64,000 nucleotides of DNA from Pogonophryne albipinna (taxonomy: Eukaryota > Chordata > Actinopteri > Perciformes > Artedidraconidae), in assembly GCA_028583405.1 (NCBI GenBank), contig JAPTMU010000157.1, forward strand, positions 61,001 through 125,000. Reading direction: 5' to 3'. The translations under genes and the position numbers were made by a program. This document shows, piece by piece, positions 11,978 to 24,266 of this stretch (position 1 is the stretch's first letter; every line of letters begins with the position of its first letter). The notes beneath the pieces were generated by a model. That model did not search any database and had not been told where the DNA came from. It saw only the letters and a list, made by a program, of their open reading frames with translations.

Positions 11978-12949
11978 GTGATTTTTGGTGCAGTAATAGG
12001 TTAGCATTTTTCGCTCGAGGCTAATTCAGAGGCTCACTGTTAGCATTGTGTTTTTTTAGATTTTTTTTTTTAAAAAGATCAGTTAAATTAGTTTTTTCCC
12101 GTTATATGGATATAAAATATTCATAGTTTATAAAATATTAAGGTTCCTTAGACGTTGCTTCCTGCAAATGACGCGATTTCGGCCCCGGAACCGTTATTTA
12201 TTTATTTTTATTTTTTCACAACAGTTGTATTTGGATGGAATGAATACCTATAGTGATAATTCAAAGTAATAAAATGATTTTTACAGTGAAAAAGGTCAAA
12301 TGGAACTGATGGTTCCCAAATTTCTCTCAATAAGCAAGTGGAATGGATTTGATAGTAAAGCACTGACACAGCGCTCTACAAAGTGCGGCGAGTGGATAGA
12401 CCGATTCACGGACTTTCCACATGGTAAAAGTGGGGGGGTCTAAACTAATCATTTGAAAAAGTGGGGGGGACTTAATGTCCCACCCTCATATAATGGCTGC
12501 GACGCCCATGAGCAGGTATACTGCCTTCCTCTGTCCTTAACTCCTGCCTATGTCAGGCTGATCAGGTCCGAGCTCTTTCACTCTCAGCTTTCCCTCCAAT
12601 GTCAGTCAATGGGAAAAAGTCTTTCTGGGCCGGGTGACGTCACGGAAGTTGCAGTACCGCCGTTTGGACACTACACATGTTGGTCACAGAGTCCGGAGCA
12701 CTTCCTGGGGGTAACTGGAAACAGAACAAGAGATAAGATGAAAAACAAAAGTAAAAATAATTGGGCTATATTGCATGATATTTATTACTCTTGTTCTACA
12801 ATTACAAATCGTTCTATTTTGTGCCTCACTCCCCCCTTTCCTCACCTGGCCCAAGTCATTTTGGAAGTGAGATGTTTCCTTTGCAAGCGTTAAGGACTAC
12901 TGAAATATAAGTCAATTGAAAGCATATTTTGTCGGAAATGTGATGCACT
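11978..12949. other. intergenic with a hAT end fragment
   Basis: Mostly unassigned. Between about 12426 and 12515, GTGGGGGGGTC and GTGGGGGGGAC are repeated and followed by CTGCGACGCCCATGAGCAG, which resembles the right end of a hAT element; no partner end was located. The 146-codon open frame at 12453-12893 carries no domain and crosses this repeat, so it is not called. Confidence 0.35.
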
Positions 12950-13071
12950 TTGACTTGTATGAAAAGAGAGAGGGTTGTATTTTCTGACACTTTGTGAGTC
13001 TCCTTACACACCGGGGACAGATGTTTCTGTTTAAAATACATAAAATGTGCATTTGGCGTAATAGGTGACCT
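12950..13071. mobile_element. MITE family M fragment (copy 4)
   Basis: Shares GACACTTTGTGAGT and ACACACCGGGGACA with the M copies near 17.8 and 31.3 kb, and ends with AATAGGTGACC before TTAA (13072-13075). Only one end is present. Confidence 0.55.
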
Positions 13072-13075
13072 TTAA

Positions 13076-14910
13076 TTCACAAAAGCTGTCTTCAAATCAT
13101 CAAAATCCAGATATCTGCACTGGGTTCAAATGAATGAAGACAAAAACGTGCACAGGATACAAATAAAGATGAAATTCACTTAAGAAAATGTGTGTGCTGG
13201 GAAAGGCTGAGGGGTGAAATCATTAGAAAAAGTCTGGAGGTCTCGAGAAGCTGTTTGGAGCTGAGGCAATTTATTTGGTTTTCTAGTTATCATGGTCATG
13301 GGTAATGCCTTGTGAAATGATTTGGGGTTTCCAGGCAGTGCAGTCAGCATGAAGCAGAAACAAAGAAATTATCCCTTTTATAGCTAAATGTTTTTGGCTG
13401 TTGACTGTGCCCTCCCCCCTTCTCTCCTTTTCTCTCTCTTGTTCAAAGACTCGGTCCCACTGCAGTTGAGTTTGAAACCCACAGCCAGTCCTTGCATATC
13501 TCTTCACCTTGGGTTCTTTGCTTTGTGTTTATGAGTCTGGAGGTCCCTAAAGCTTTCTCTTCTGTCAGTCTGCTTCTTGGTCAGCTAACATCCAGTTTGT
13601 GCAACCACCCAGAGTCTCTGTTAGCTTTAGCCAGACCCTGAACCGGGCCTAGAGATTGCTTTGCAAGCTAGTTTATTTACTAGGGGCCTCGGCTGAAACC
13701 AAGCCATTTGCTAATTCTGGGGCATCAACCTCATGCAAAGCAAGCTCCTGAGTCAGGTGCCTCTTCCCAAACCAAGCCAGGATCTGCACCCTTACTGCCT
13801 CAAAGTCATTTCATAAATCGGTTGAAAGCTCTGGAAAATCCCAGAAGCAGACCAGATTATTGTGTCACATAACTTGATGTTACTGCTTTATGGAGTACAT
13901 CTTGGGTAGTAAAATACATTCTTATTCTCTGCTGCCTTTACTTCACATAACTAATGCTAAATGAATTAATTTAAAAGTCACACACACATATTTACCTCTC
14001 TCAAAATGAACTGATTGAGTTGACTGAATTGAGAGAGGTTAGAAACTTGAGTGAAGCTTTAATCATGTTTAAAAATGAAAATGGTCGCACCCTGGACACA
14101 CTCATGTCACACACACTTGTCCCCATGGTAAAATGCTGTGAGGCAGACAGAGGAGAGGAGATACTCATCCTGTGATTACACTTTTTAAAGATTATAGTTT
14201 GCATAGAGTTGCTGCAGGGCTCGTTCTCAGGCAGCTCTCAACACTATGACTGGGTTAGGGTTAGCAAAGAGCAGCCACCATCCGTCCTGCAGGGAGAACT
14301 CTCTTTTCCACTTACTTTGCTCTGGGAAAGAAAAGTAAGTGGTATAAAGCTGAAATGACTTTCTGCTGAGACTGCAGTTATTGCACACACAGAAACCAGA
14401 ATCATGAACACCAAGATAAGATGGGAAATCTCTTCCTGGTATTAGTCAATCTCAAAAACTCAGTAGAATTAGGAACTTGCTTTAACGTTTCTTGGCCTAC
14501 AATACTTTAATAAAAAGGGCAGTTTTGAACAAATTAGGGCAGAAGAAGAAAAAAAGAAACTATTCATGCTTGTTTAGCCTTTTTATCGAAGAATAAAAAA
14601 AGACATGGGACCACATCAGACAAGAAAACAATGCCCACAGCTTGTAATTAGGTTTGAAATGTGGTAACTAGAATATATCGAGATTTCCAATTATTTTCAA
14701 AGAAGACAAGAATGAAAACAGCCTTCAGGAGATATAAGTCTTTGCTTCACATGGTTCCACTTTACAGGCTTGAAGAGAAACAAACAAATTGCACCTCGTT
14801 TGGTTGGGCTGGGTATTTTTAACTGCTTTTGGCTGGCAAAGCCGCAGCTCAATCAATTGCATGCTTGAAAACAGAACTGACTCGGCAGAAAAAGCTATGC
14901 CATGTGTACG
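13076..14910. other. intergenic, no gene seen
   Basis: Apparently single-copy sequence. No exon, RNA gene or transposon end could be supported on either strand. Confidence 0.4.
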
Positions 14911-14987
14911 TACACACACACACACACACCGACACACACACACACCGACACCGACACACACACACACACACACACCGACACACACAC

Positions 14988-15063
<76 letters not shown>
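14911..15063. repeat. compound CA microsatellite
   Basis: CA repeat interrupted by CCGACA units in its first 90 bases, then pure to the end. Long open frames here are repeat artefacts. Confidence 0.9.
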
Positions 15064-15066
<3 letters not shown>

Positions 15067-15129
15067 ACACATACCATGTATACATCACTTCAGGGGACAT
15101 TACATTGACTTACATGCATTTCCTGGAGA

Positions 15130-17282
<2,153 letters not shown>

Positions 17283-17607
17283 GTTACAGCTAGGGCTGCA
17301 CGATTAATCGATTTTAAATCGAAATTGCGATTTGAAATGATGCAATTATCAAATCGCAAAACCTGCTATTTGGGATACACGTTATACAGTGCGTCGGATT
17401 CAATGTTTTTCTTGTGTGTCAGTCATCCACACCAATCAGAAGTGCTGTGCTCCACATGTACCAGCCATTGTTAACCAATCAGAAATGGCCCAAGGTAACT
17501 ACGCATACGGCCAACAACAACACTGCACGTGAAACGCCCATGTGTGAAGACGTTTCTAGCAACATTCATGGTGTGGATAAATAGCTTCAGCCGAGCCAGA
17601 AGCAACG

Positions 17608-17793
17608 TTGGACAATTTAGTCCGGAAGAAAAGCAGCACTTCGGTTGTATGGAAATATTTCGGGTTTAGGACGACGTGTGCAACAAAAGCAGGTGGAAAA
17701 GTCGCTACATCCCGAGGCAACACCACAAACCTGTATCAGCACTTGAAAAAGCACCACAGGCAGCTCTATGACGAGTGTACGGTCAGAAACTAA
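17608..17793 (+). pseudogene. hAT O transposase N-terminus, BED finger remnant
   Basis: The frame from ATG 17608 reads SVVWKYFGF near residue 12, then VATSRGNTTNLYQHLKKHH (near residues 32-50), the start and end of a BED zinc finger (ZBED-type hAT transposase, DNA binding). The middle is damaged: only one cysteine (TTCATKAGG) remains where the Cys-x2-Cys pair should be, which suggests a small deletion or frameshift around 17670. The frame stops after 61 codons and the catalytic domain is absent. The gene ran on the plus strand of O. Confidence 0.7.
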
Positions 17794-17831
17794 GTGTTAA
17801 GTGAAAGTCCCATAGCCCAGTCTAACGTTAA

Positions 17832-18515
17832 AGGGGACCTATCATGCAAAATGTCTTTTATACATAAATATATGTCCCCGGTGCGTCAGGGAACTCACGC
17901 AGCGTCAGAAAATAAAACCCTCTCTCTTTTCCTCCGTACCCAAATCTTTTAAAAACAGGTGAACAACGAGCGGATACAGATTCCATCCGAGCTGACGTCA
18001 GACCGGAATAATTGGCGGCGGACCCACAGAAAGTTGCCATCAGAAACAATGCCTGACGTGTTTTGGACGTCTTTGTTTACATTAGCAAGCCTCGCTAACA
18101 CTCAGAGCTAACCTGTACTGGAGAGCACATGTGTTTAAAAAGCAGGAAATAAAAAAAGGAACTCACCTTGAGATAAACCCGCAAGAGAAAAAGCATTTGA
18201 GCTCCATACTGTTTCAGAAATAATCCTTGCTGTGGTTTAGAACAGGATGGCGTTTTATCACAGCAGAATTTAACTTTTATCTCCGGTTGAATTCTGATCA
18301 GGAATTAACTCCGCCTCCTCTTCTTTCGTTTTTTCAAGCTAAGGACCCAAGATCTGCGTTTCTCTAACAGGGCTTCAAAAGAGGGGTATGAGCAGTATGA
18401 GGCATGGCTACAATGGGTGATCTGTTTGGGATTTTGAAAAAAAAACTTCACAGACATGTTTTGTATAGGTATGGCCCTACAATATATTTGTCAAATATAG
18501 CATGATAGGTCCACT
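17832..18515. mobile_element. TTAA-type MITE, family M, copy 1 (complete)
   Basis: Flanked by TTAA (17828-17831, 18516-18519). Ends are AGGGGACCTATCATGC and GCATGATAGGTCCACT. About 684 bp, non-coding, nested in hAT O. Copies occur at 30712-31390, 35876-38020 (split) and 12950-13071. Confidence 0.8.
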
Positions 18516-18805
18516 TTAAGCAAATTAGTGTTTTAGAGTAGTTTGCGGCTGTTCCATAACGCACTACCTGTTTTAATGCATGTAAAGGTATTTTTATGTG
18601 TTTCCGTTGCACTTTGTCCTGGTCCACACGCTGTATTTATTGCTCGCCTGGTTAGTTTCTAAAGGCTCGTCCTGCAGAGTTCTGTTTATTAAATCCTACA
18701 GTAAAGAAAAACTGCTTCTATATCCTACGCTCAGTGAACGCACCACCATGTGTGTGTTTGCATTACTACTAACATTATGATGCGTTCAGGTACAATCAGT
18801 GAAGA

Positions 18806-18808
<3 letters not shown>

Positions 18809-18884
<76 letters not shown>

Positions 18885-18940
18885 TGCCTGTCTGAGTGTG
18901 TGTGTCTGAGTGTGTGTGTGTGTCTCTGTGTGTGTGTATT
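18809..18940. repeat. (TG)n microsatellite with TCTG interruptions
   Basis: Pure TG to about 18882, then CTGCCTGTCTGAG-type interruptions and further TG. It lies immediately left of the 60-bp palindrome. Confidence 0.9.
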
Positions 18941-18956
18941 TTATCTATGGAAACAC

Positions 18957-19016
18957 TCTCCTGTGGATGTCCTTTTAGATTATATATATATAATCTAAAA
19001 GGACATCCACAGGAGA
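18957..19016. repeat. perfect 60-bp palindrome
   Basis: The 30 bases 18957-18986 (starting TCTCCTGTGGATGTCC) are exactly the reverse complement of 18987-19016, with no spacer; the centre is a TATATATATATA stretch. Such a structure can extrude a cruciform. It lies between a TG array and a segment that is itself inverted relative to 20003-20038. Confidence 0.95.
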
Positions 19017-19054
19017 CAGATATTGCGATTGCGAATTCAATTTGCGATATAGAT

Positions 19055-19979
19055 ATCACAAAACATAACATATATTTTTTTAAATTATTATTAAACTGTG
19101 AATAATGTATTCACTCAAATAAATACAAAATATAATAAAATAAACATTAAGGTGCAGTAAATAATCTGTATTTGAACTGTACTGTACTAGTACCTAAGCA
19201 GCCAGTTTGACATTAGGACTTGCTTGTCATTGTATTTTCATGTTTTTTTAAAGAAAGATGAACTTGTCGACATTGCTTGCCGAAAGGGCAGATCTGCTGG
19301 CACTAACAATGTCTCCTGCTGTGGAGAACACCCTCTCGCTAGGGACAGAGGTAGCAGATACAGCTAGGTAGCGCTTTGCTAACATGGCAACATAAGGATA
19401 TTTGGCGTTTGTATTAGCTTTGTCTCGGTCTGAACTTTTTGCGAGTGGTGGAGGCTTAAATGCTAGTGGGAGTTGGGTTTGCACAGTCTTTTGGTACCGG
19501 TGATATTCACGTTCGGGTGATGCCTTTTCAAATGAGTGTGCAAGTTTGATGTATTGCCAGCCGCGTAACCAATTTTAGTTGAACAATGCCGACAAACAGC
19601 TTTGGTTCGGTCCACCTGTCTTTGTCCGTCATCCTTGTACGTAACTGCGAAACCAAAATGTTCCCAAACCGGAGACTTCAATGATGCTGGAGGATTTTCG
19701 AGCTCAACTTTATCTGCGTTCGCCATTTCGACAGTTCCTCAAATTACTGACTACATTTGAACGCATCCCTCTGACCAGCTCTCATAGTATGCCTCTCGTC
19801 CAATGAAATGACTTGCTCGCTCTATGACGCGTTGAACACAATGTGAGCAAATTACTCTGAATGCTGCGACGCAGCACCTGAGATTACTTCCAAGAAGTTG
19901 TTCACGTTCTCAATTTTTTACGTTTAACGTTATATTCATTCGGTACACTTCGGTACACATGTGTACCGTTACACCCCTA
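19055..19979 (-). mobile_element. ZBED-type hAT fragment P
   Basis: Its right end is GTGTACCGTTACACCCCTA, the same terminal type as element Q (20985-23938). The expected left terminus is missing and the sequence gives way to the inverted O-derived arm. It encodes a shortened transposase on the minus strand. Left boundary approximate. Confidence 0.65.
19248..19726 (-). pseudogene. hAT P transposase: BED finger joined to hATC
   Basis: The minus-strand ATG at 19726 opens a BED zinc finger: VWEHFGF, VCRHC (Cys-x2-Cys), then AGNTSNLHTHLKRHH with both His. After residue about 79 a one-base loss in an A run shifts the frame; the alternative frame continues with QTQLPLAFKPPP, AKSSDRDKANTNA, then directly KYPYVAMLAKRYLAV and VPSERVFSTAGDIV to NVDKFIFL, the hATC dimerisation domain. 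The catalytic RNase H-like core expected between them is absent. The family is the ZBED/hAT transposase; full members run to some 600 residues. Confidence 0.75.
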
Positions 19980-20088
19980 ATATATATATATATATATATA
20001 TATATCGCAAATTGAATCGCAATCGCAATATCTGTCAGAAAAATCGCAATTCAATTATTTCCCCAAACCGTGCAGCCCTAGTTACAGC

Positions 20089-20784
20089 CATGGAACGGTC
20101 GATCCAGACCCAGCAGACCCTCGTCCAGAGATCTACTTCAGCCCAAGGCTAGGAGAACTGACCGGTCCCCGGCTCAGGGTCACAAACCCAGAGAAACTGA
20201 CTGCACCAAGAAAAAACACCCTCTAAGAGACTCCCAGATGTCGTCTCTATTTTAACATTGGTTTACAAAATGTCTTTGTTGTAGTTTTACTGAGTGTTTT
20301 TATCATGAGAGCTGCTTATGAAACAACAAACAAACACAAGTGGCATCTCCTAAACCTCTTCCCTGGTAATGCATAAATGGTGATGTAAACAAGCAGGAAT
20401 ACTACTCACCGGTGTTCAGATTTTATAAAGTCATTGGAGATTTGCAAACTTTTAAACAGCGATGGTGTTATAAAAAACGTATTTGTTATATTATCATTGG
20501 TGAATTTCACCTCTCTCTATCTCTCTTTCTCTTCAGTTTCTCACTCTTTATGTTTTAGTTTAAGTGTAAAGATTGTCGGATCACATGATAACAACTGCAG
20601 TGTGAACCAATAACATTCACGTTAATGCACCAATGTCAGGCCTGCCACCGAAGGTGACCCTTATGATTTAATGCTCATTCAAACACAGTGAACTTGGAGC
20701 CATTATCTTTACCTAGGACGCTTCAAACCACTGATCTGTTGGTTGGTGGATGTTTTGGAGACCTGCCTGAAAAAAAGCACAAAG
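20089..20784. other. intergenic, no gene seen
   Basis: Unassigned sequence between hAT O and a LINE fragment. No motif found. Confidence 0.4.
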
Positions 20785-21407
20785 ATCCATCTGGGTGGTC
20801 TTTACACGAAACAAAATGAACTCCAAAGACATCAGCCAATTCCGGAGCATCTTGCTGTTAAATGTAGAAGTAAATATCTTCTTCAAAAGGATGACCAACT
20901 ATTTGACAGAGAAGGGCTATATTGACAACAACTGCCAGGAGGCTGAAGTCCAAGGCTTTCCAGGGTGTGTAGATCACTCTGGAATAGGGGTGTAACGGTT
21001 CACAGAAGTCACGGTTCGGTTCATACCTCGGTTTGGGGGTCACGGTTCGGTACGGGTTCGGTACAACAAGGAAAAGCAAAAAAAAGTCCCAAATGCATAA
21101 TTTTTTTTGCTGTTATTTATTTTTAACAGTAGTGCAAGTTTTGGTATGAAAATTAGGAACTCTAACATTTGGAATCATTAACTGTATTACACAGTTAAAA
21201 ACAAACCACAAATAGTAACACACACACTCAGATGGCCATATTATTTATTTGGGATGCTCCGATCAATCGGTTACCGATCGAGATCGGCCGATACTCACTC
21301 TCTACCGATCGATCGGTGCTCTCTAAACATGCCGATCGTGAGAGCCGATCGCATGACGTAAAATACATGACACTTTTCTCTGTGTGCGGCAAAACAAGCT
21401 CGCCAAA

Positions 21408-21497
21408 ATGGCTTCACCGGTCTGGCATTATTTTAAGGTGTCCGAAAAAGATAGTAAAATAGCGGTATGCAACGTGTGCAACGCTCTGATCAGTCAT
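21408..21497 (+). pseudogene. hAT R BED zinc finger, cut by L2
   Basis: From ATG 21408 the frame reads MASPVWHYFKVSEKDSK, then IAVCNVCNALIS: the aromatic start and Cys-x2-Cys half of a BED finger. The His pair should follow within about 25 residues, but the sequence passes into L2 LINE at about 21497. Interruption by L2 is the simplest explanation. Confidence 0.7.
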
Positions 21498-22575
21498 TAG
21501 CCCGCATGGTTTTTCATACCACTGCTACGCTGACGACACCCAATTAATTCTGTCCTTTCCCCGCTCAGAGACCCAGGTCGTCGCACGCATCTCTGCTTGT
21601 CTAGCTGACATCTCTCAGTGGATGTCTGCTCATCACCTCAAGCTCAACCTTGACAAGACTGAACTGCTTTTCCTTCCGGGAAAAGATTGTCCCACTCTTG
21701 ACCTAACAATCAACATCGGCACCTCTGTTGTTTCCCCGACTCAGACTGCAAGGAATCTGGGTGTGATCCTAGATAACAACCTGTCCTTCACTGCAAACAT
21801 AGCTGCTACAACCCGCTGCTGCAGATACACGCTTTACAACATCAGGAGGATACGTCCCCAGCTGACCCAGAAAGCCACGCAGGTTCTGGTCCAGGCTCTC
21901 GTCATCTCACGCCTAGACTACTGCAACTCCCTCCTGACTGGTCTACCTGCATGTGCCATCCGACCTCTGCAGCTCATCCAGAATGCAGCGGCTCGTCTGG
22001 TCTTCAACCTTCCTAAATTCTCCCACACCACGCCGCTCCTCCGCTGCCTTCACTGGCTTCCGATAACTGCTAGAATCCACTTCAAGACAATGGTACTTGC
22101 GTACCATGCTGCGAATGGATCTGGCCCTTCCTACATCCAGGACATGGTTAAACCGTACACCCCAGCACGTGCACTCCGCTCTGCATCAACCAAACGGCTC
22201 GCTGCACCCTCGCTGCCAAGGGGACCCAAGTTCCCATCAGCAAAAACACGTGGGTTTGCTATCCTGGCTCCAAAATGGTGGAATGAGCTCCCCATTGACA
22301 TCAGGACAGCAGATAGCTTACACACCTTCCGGCGCAGACTGAAAACTCATCTCTTTCGACTCCACTTCAAGCGATAGAACTATTAACAAAGCACTTATAT
22401 ACTAATAAAGGACTGGCTTATCTAAAGCCAGTTGAGTAGCACTTGAAATGTTTTTGCTCTATGAAGCCTGATGTACTTATATGATTCTGTTTTCTTCAAG
22501 TTTCTATCTTCCTGGTCGAACGCACTTATTGTAAGTCGCTTTGGATAAAAGCGTCAGCTAAATGCAATGTAATGT
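21498..22575 (+). mobile_element. L2 LINE, 5'-truncated, with full 3' tail
   Basis: Opens in the middle of the reverse transcriptase, runs through the C-terminal coding region and ends with the tail AAGTCGCTTTGGATAAAAG, then AAATGCAATGTAATG, characteristic of fish L2 (Maui-like) LINEs and of SINEs that share their tail. 5' truncation is normal for LINE insertion. The ORF is uninterrupted, so this is one of the younger insertions. The exact 5' junction (about 21498) is inferred. Confidence 0.85.
21511..22377 (+). CDS. L2 LINE reverse transcriptase, C-terminal part
   Basis: Open from the 5' truncation point to the TAG at 22375. Near the start it has YADDTQL (21526), the RT catalytic Asp pair, then WMSAHHLKLNLDKTELLF (the conserved LN..KTE block), NLGVILDNNLSF, ISRLDYCNSLLTGLP and LHWLPITARIHFK, ending with RRRLKTHLFRLHF. 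All are typical of the L2/CR1 branch of non-LTR retrotransposons. The N-terminal endonuclease and RT motifs 1-4 are missing, so it cannot act by itself. The frame has no stop over 289 codons, implying recent insertion. ATG 21622 is an internal methionine, not a real start. Confidence 0.85.
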   Translation, partial: FSYHCYADDTQLILSFPRSETQVVARISACLADISQWMSAHHLKLNLDKTELLFLPGKDCPTLDLTINIGTSVVSPTQTARNLGVILDNNLSFTANIAATTRCCRYTLYNIRRIRPQLTQKATQVLVQALVISRLDYCNSLLTGLPACAIRPLQLIQNAAARLVFNLPKFSHTTPLLRCLHWLPITARIHFKTMVLAYHAANGSGPSYIQDMVKPYTPARALRSASTKRLAAPSLPRGPKFPSAKTRGFAILAPKWWNELPIDIRTADSLHTFRRRLKTHLFRLHFKR

Positions 22576-22776
22576 GTGTGTGAAGCAGAAATCCTGCAGC
22601 TCCGCCCGCCGGACCGGTAAGCGGAGCGAAACACACAAAAGTTAGACCTAACACACTTAGCTATTTTATCTACCACTGGAACAAGCTAAACTAGTCATTA
22701 TAAATATATGTATTCTTCACTGTCGGGTCACTCATTACTGGATCAGTGAGCTGCATGAGATACTGACAGGCTGTCA

Positions 22777-22824
22777 GGAGAGAGAGAGAGGGGAGAGAGA
22801 GAGAGGGAGAGAGGAAAAGAGAGC
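22777..22824. repeat. GA-rich low-complexity tract
   Basis: GAGAGAGAGAGGGGAGAG-type sequence inside hAT R. Confidence 0.8.
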
Positions 22825-23358
22825 GCTTCCGCTCATTTCTCCCGTGTTATTATCCAAAGTGAATGTAAACTTGAATAATGTACATCATTTGAATGTAATA
22901 ATTAAGTTGATTGTTGTTTGTGGAAGCTCCAGTGAATGAGCATTAACTGAGTTTTAAACATCACTTTAAAGTGATGTTTAAATCTTCCATTTAGGCCCCG
23001 CCTACTCGATTGGATCGGCGATCGGTATCGGCCGATACTGATTCCGGCGATCGGCCCCGAAATTGGCGATCGGAGCATCCCTATTATTTATAATGGCTGA
23101 TGTCAAACTAAAAGGTTAAATAAACTGTACAACTAAAAAGAATGTCTTGACAATATTAAAATAAATAATAAGAAAGTGTTTGAATCACAATCAATAAAAG
23201 GCAATACAGAACTGTATAACATCTCCTGATGTCAACATATAAAATAAATACAATGATAAATATAAAACAAAATCTGTACCTTTAGGAGCAATGTCTAACA
23301 TGTGTAATTAACTTGTGAGTGTGTGAGGCCATTATGCCTAAATAAAGGTACTCAAGCT

Positions 23359-23640
23359 TTACTCTATTTTCAAGTTTGTCTTCAAAAAGATGAGTTTGTC
23401 TACGTTGTCAGTAGTGAGGGCAGATCTGTTGGCGGTAACTATGTCACCTGCCGTCGAGAAAACCCTCTCGCTGGGGACTGAGACTGACTCGGATGTGATT
23501 GAGCATGTTTGACGTGTTGCCACCAGCATGTCGCTGTCGAACAACGCCGACACACCGTCCTCGTCCGATCCACAACTCGCACCCCATCATTGTTGTAGTC
23601 CACAGGGAACCCGAAATGTTCCCACACACCTGATTTAAAA
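23359..23640 (-). pseudogene. hAT Q transposase: BED finger joined to hATC
   Basis: On the minus strand from about 23640: VWEHFGFPVDYNNDG, then VDRTRTVCRRCST (Cys-x2-Cys). A frameshift follows; the second frame gives GGNTSNMLNHIR. It then passes directly into VPSERVFSTAGDIVTANR and NVDKLIFLKTNL, the hATC dimerisation domain. So BED and hATC are joined with the catalytic core removed, as in P, but the junction lies at a different place (right after the BED finger), so the deletions look independent. Not translatable as one protein in its present state. Confidence 0.7.
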
Positions 23641-24266
23641 GAAGCAGGTGGGTTCTAGCTCCTGTGTGTTGTGTGAACTCACCATACTAACTTTTCTTCT
23701 TCATGTATTGTGTTCGTTTTGTTGTGTTTTGTTCTTGTTCTTCATTTGTTATTTACGGGCGGCTGGCTTTTAGGCGCAATACCGCCCCCTGGATTATATA
23801 TAGTGTAATACTGCCCTGAGTGACAGACTTTTTTCCCACTTGTAAAAAAAGGCGTATTCGCCGTGTGACTGCATGTGCCGAACCGTGACGTCCGAACCGT
23901 GACGGTACGGGACGAATACGGATACCGTTACACCCCTACTGATTTGGGATCAGATCAGAAAGGATAGTTATTTGACCTTGACCTCACCAATGCTTATGCA
24001 TCAGTCCCACATCAGCTGATTAGCTGCACCAGGGAGTTCTACCCTGTGTAATTCTGTCTTAAAGAAAACCACAATATTGATCCCTGGCTCCTCAAGTCTG
24101 CATGTCAAAGTGTCTCGGACACGATACTTAACCCACACTTCTCCAGAAGGCATAGCCTTCGGTTTGTGAGTTTGTTTGTGAATGAGCATTACAGGTGGGT
24201 CTTCAGTTTATGATAAAAAAAAGTAAAGTGCACATGCTGAAGTGTATGGTTTACCATGTCCTAGAT

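Larger units (their letters stand above)
19014..20039. repeat. inverted repeat arms around hAT fragment P
   Basis: About 19014-19052 (containing CAGATATTGCGATTGCG and CAATTTGCGATAT) is close to the reverse complement of about 20003-20039 (ATCGCAAATTG, CGCAATCGCAATATCTG). The right arm is normal subterminal sequence of hAT O, so the left arm is an inverted duplicate of it. The space between is hAT fragment P. Confidence 0.7.
17291..20080. mobile_element. hAT-type element O, about 2.8 kb, with nested inserts
   Basis: Ends TAGGGCTGCACGATTAATCG (left) and CCGTGCAGCCCTA (right), flanked by an exact 8-bp TSD GTTACAGC (17283-17290, 20081-20088). Subterminal AATCG/GCGATT motifs are abundant. It carries a plus-strand BED zinc-finger exon remnant, MITE M (17832-18515), a TG array, a 60-bp palindrome and a fragment of a second hAT (P). 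A 380-bp derivative with the same ends is at 39442-39821. Confidence 0.85.
21249..23083 (+). mobile_element. hAT-type element R nested in Q
   Basis: Ends TTGGGATGCTCCGATC (left) and GATCGGAGCATCCCTA (right), flanked by an exact 8-bp TSD TTATTTAT (21241-21248, 23084-23091). Subterminal CGATCGG motifs are frequent. It carries a BED-finger exon start at 21408 that is broken by the L2 insertion. Net length without L2 is about 0.76 kb, so it was probably already non-autonomous. Confidence 0.85.
20985..23938 (-). mobile_element. ZBED-type hAT element Q with nested R and L2
   Basis: Ends TAGGGGTGTAACGGTTC (left) and ACCGTTACACCCCTA (right). The TSD is eroded: CTCTGGAA on the left against CTGATTTG on the right. 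The interrupted LINE frame shows that the host sequence continues across. The interior holds hAT R (21249-23083), itself split by an L2 LINE. A minus-strand shortened transposase lies at 23359-23640. Subterminal CACGGTTCGGT-type motifs repeat at both ends. Confidence 0.8.
20785..23995 (+). pseudogene. LINE reverse transcriptase fragment split by hAT Q
   Basis: At 20812-20984 the plus frame reads NSKDISQFRSILLLNVE, then NIFFKRMTNYL and QGFPGCVDHSG, the RT blocks around the conserved 'RPISLLN..K' region of non-LTR retrotransposons. Directly after hAT Q the same domain continues with IWDQIRK (from about 23943) and LDLTNAYASVPHQL (about 23974-24020), the first catalytic Asp block. Q therefore interrupted a LINE. 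A frameshift lies near 23965. The clade is not certain (it is not L2); the fragment covers only part of RT. Confidence 0.65.

Noticed and set aside
12453..12893. 146-codon plus-strand frame
   Set aside because: It starts within a hAT end fragment and shows no motif.
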